A stretch of 32,695 nucleotides of DNA, taken from a virus. Under the pieces are notes generated by a model. That model worked only from the letters and a program-made list of their open reading frames with translations, had not been told where the DNA came from and did not search any database. This document shows positions 31,065 to 32,695 of this stretch, one piece after another. The position numbers and the translations under genes are program-made. The stretch is taken from the IMG/VR virus record IMGVR_UViG_3300013120_000098, positions 1 to 32,695 of that record; one strand, given 5' to 3'. Positions within the stretch are counted from its first letter, which is position 1; every line of letters starts with the position of its first letter.

Positions 31065-31342
31065 GTGGTGGCGAAATGTCTGCCGAACAGGTAATCGGCA
31101 TTATCGCAGGCCTCACCGCTTTGATCGGGGTAATCGGCAAGCTTGCCTGGAACGTCGCTAAAAAAGAAGAGGCGCCAGGTATCAGGCTCATGTCCTACGA
31201 AGAACTGGACCGAGAGCTAGACGACACGAAGGGTCTTCTACGCCAGCAGCATCAAGAGATGCGGATAAACGATCAAGGAATGAGGGACAGGCTAGTAGCT
31301 ATTGAGACCAAGATTGACTCGATCTTGCGACGTCTCAACTAG
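31061..31342 (+). CDS. Single-TM coiled-coil protein, spanin- or holin-accessory-like
   Basis: The 93-aa product has a hydrophobic segment near the N-terminus (VIGIIAGLTALIGVIGKLAW, about 11-30) and then a charged coiled coil (SYEELDRELDDTKGLLRQQH to IETKIDSILRRLN). This layout fits an inner-membrane spanin or an XhlA-like accessory. No lipobox partner is seen nearby, so the role is open. The start overlaps the previous gene (ATGA) and the endolysin follows. Confidence 0.7.
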   Translation: MSGGEMSAEQVIGIIAGLTALIGVIGKLAWNVAKKEEAPGIRLMSYEELDRELDDTKGLLRQQHQEMRINDQGMRDRLVAIETKIDSILRRLN

Positions 31343-31351
31343 GAGAACAGC

Positions 31352-32056
31352 ATGGACTATGACGTAAAAGAAGTGCAAGGAATGCTAAAAGACCAGGGCT
31401 TCGATCCTGGGCCCGTCGACGGCATCTGGGGTCCTCGGACCGCAGCGGCCGTTATTGCGTTTAAGCGCTCCATTGGTTTTCGGCCCCGCGATTACGTCGG
31501 TCCGCTTACCTATGCCGCGCTGAAAGAGGGTAGCCTTCCCGACACGCACATTACCAATGTCAAGCTGCCTTGGCTTGTCGAAGGCTACAAGGCTATGGGC
31601 TGGCACGAGCGCTATGACAGCAGCGCCTTGACCGGATGGCTCCGCAGCGACAATCACTTCCTGGGTGATCCTGCGCAGCTTCCATGGTGCGGTGACTTCG
31701 TAGACACGGCTTTGCGCCTGGCGCTTCCCGACGAACCACGCCCAGGCCCGCTTGGTAAGAACCCGTACTGGGCCCTGAACTGGCGTCACTTCGGCATCCC
31801 GTGCAAGCCTATCATTGGTGCCGTCTGCAGCGTGTCTCGCCCAGGCGGAGGCCACGTCGGCTTCCTGGTTGGCCAGGACGACAAGCGCTACTACCTCCTC
31901 GGAGGCAACCAATCTAACCGAGTGTCGGTCGCTCCCCTGGATAAGACCAGGTTCGTTAAGGAGTCGTTCCGCTTCCCGTCTACCTACCTTATGGACAAGG
32001 TTGCGGGCGTTCCCTGGATGACCTCCGACGAGGCATCCTCAATCAACGAAGCATAG
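31352..32056 (+). CDS. Endolysin: peptidoglycan-binding domain plus CHAP/NlpC-like peptidase (TIGR02594-like)
   Basis: The 234-aa protein starts with a peptidoglycan-binding domain (about 1-58: VQGMLKDQGFDPGPVDGIWG, then TAAAVIAFKRS). A cysteine-peptidase-like domain follows, with LPWCGDFVDTAL (C113), GGGHVGFLVG (H168) and GGNQSNRVSVA (N186), the Cys-His-Asn set expected for this family. It should cut cell-wall peptide bonds at lysis. There is no signal peptide, so it needs a holin for release. AGGAGAACAGC precedes the ATG. Confidence 0.9.
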   Translation: MDYDVKEVQGMLKDQGFDPGPVDGIWGPRTAAAVIAFKRSIGFRPRDYVGPLTYAALKEGSLPDTHITNVKLPWLVEGYKAMGWHERYDSSALTGWLRSDNHFLGDPAQLPWCGDFVDTALRLALPDEPRPGPLGKNPYWALNWRHFGIPCKPIIGAVCSVSRPGGGHVGFLVGQDDKRYYLLGGNQSNRVSVAPLDKTRFVKESFRFPSTYLMDKVAGVPWMTSDEASSINEA

Positions 32057-32065
32057 GAGAAGGCC

Positions 32066-32434
32066 ATGCTTGACTTTCTGAACCAGCTACTCAGCGACGA
32101 GGCCTTCATCGGCGGCGTTGTATCCATCGTCGGTACGATCGTGTCGTTGGCTGCGGCTTGGGCTGCGGCTACCTTCAAGAAGAAGACCGGCATCGAAATC
32201 GATGAGAAGCACCTGCGTGCTTTTCATGAGGCTATCAAGACCGGTGTCGAGAGCGCCATGCGCCACGACGTCAATGCCTCCGTGAGCACTGTGCGTGCAC
32301 ACGTCGTGCAGCACCTCAAAGAGAGCGTGCCCGAAGCGCTCACCCGCCTGACGCCTGGCGACGGTGTGATCGACCGCCTCATCGAGCGCTACTCTGTCCA
32401 GATGCTCAACAAGCTCGCTGCTGAGCCCAAGTAA
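32066..32434 (+). CDS. Holin (superfamily 6, LLH-like)
   Basis: The 122-aa protein has one membrane segment (about 14-36: IGGVVSIVGTIVSLAAAWAA). A cytoplasmic helical domain follows, with FKKKTGIEIDEKHLRAFHEA and IKTGVESAMRHD, the pattern of the Phage_holin_6_1 family. It follows the endolysin gene by 9 nt with AGGAGAAGGCC as ribosome-binding site. It should make the membrane lesion that frees the endolysin. Confidence 0.8.
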   Translation: MLDFLNQLLSDEAFIGGVVSIVGTIVSLAAAWAAATFKKKTGIEIDEKHLRAFHEAIKTGVESAMRHDVNASVSTVRAHVVQHLKESVPEALTRLTPGDGVIDRLIERYSVQMLNKLAAEPK

Positions 32435-32461
32435 TCAAACTGCCACTGAAAGGAAAACACA

Positions 32462-32695
32462 ATGGCACTTCAAGCTTCCACGGCCGTCCGCAATGCCATG
32501 CTGGACGCTATCGAAACGACTATCGGTGCATCTCCTGTTCTGGAGATCCGCTCAGGCGCGGTCCCGGCCAATGCTGGCGCAGCTGACTCTGGCAGCCTTC
32601 TGGCATCCATGACTCTGCCAGCCGACTGGATGGCCGCTGCCGCGAACGGCTCCAAGGCTCTCTCTGGCACTTGGTCCGATGCTGCCGCCGATGCG
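32462..32695 (+). CDS. Hypothetical phage protein, 3' truncated by window end
   Basis: The ATG follows AAAGGAAAACACA and the frame is open to the last base (78 codons). The N-terminus MALQASTAVRNAMLDAIETT and the SGAVPANAGAADSG and TLPADWMAAAANGSK segments recall a short protein often found near the lysis genes of lambda-like phages and described as virion-associated. The name is not settled and the rest of the gene lies outside the window. Confidence 0.7.
   Translation, partial: MALQASTAVRNAMLDAIETTIGASPVLEIRSGAVPANAGAADSGSLLASMTLPADWMAAAANGSKALSGTWSDAAADA

Overview
This window is most of the genome of a lambda-like, long-tailed (siphovirus) double-stranded DNA bacteriophage. The DNA is GC-rich, genes are tightly packed and often overlap at ATGA, and the order of packaging, head, tail, fibre and lysis genes is the canonical one. 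The endolysin and tail-tip set point to a Gram-negative proteobacterial host; the genus cannot be told from the sequence. No integrase, lysogeny repressor, tRNA, CRISPR array or insertion sequence is visible, so the lifestyle is undetermined. Both ends of the window cut through genes.

Left part, leftward early operon (3378 down to 1): a coiled-coil protein, an 18-aa leader ORF, a nested pair of in-frame ORFs, a Sak4-like RecA-fold ATPase, a free-standing HNH endonuclease with its own promoter, and a DUF669 protein that seems to start at ATA. Sak4 plus DUF669 is a common phage recombination pair. A divergent control region (3379-3639) separates this operon from a rightward operon with a small ribbon-helix-helix regulator and a primase-helicase. 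Behind the helicase (about 6345-6690) lies a strong origin candidate: five exact AACCTACTA repeats, further degenerate copies, G and C tracts and an AT-rich block.

Middle part (6641-9765): several unrecognised small genes in short units bounded by hairpin terminators and promoters, then a proline-rich protein and a NusG-like protein just before the promoter of the structural genes. The NusG paralogue may be the antiterminator that lets polymerase cross the roughly 23-kb late operon. Six promoters share TTTAC(A/T), a 17-18 bp spacer and a TAT-type -10 box. Three of them carry TGGGTC(C/A)TC in the spacer, a candidate operator for the small regulator. The small early genes also share an extended ribosome-binding leader, AGCAAAGGA.

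Right part (9766-32695): gp3-like small terminase, large terminase, portal, protease-scaffold with an internal scaffold start, decoration protein, major capsid protein, connector and neck genes, Mu F-like head protein, tail terminator, tail tube, the G and GT chaperones joined by a -1 frameshift at GGGAAAC, a tape measure with an embedded lysozyme-like domain, tail-tip proteins, a very long mosaic fibre protein, and a lysis region with several membrane proteins, an endolysin and a one-segment holin. The window ends inside a virion-associated gene of unknown role.
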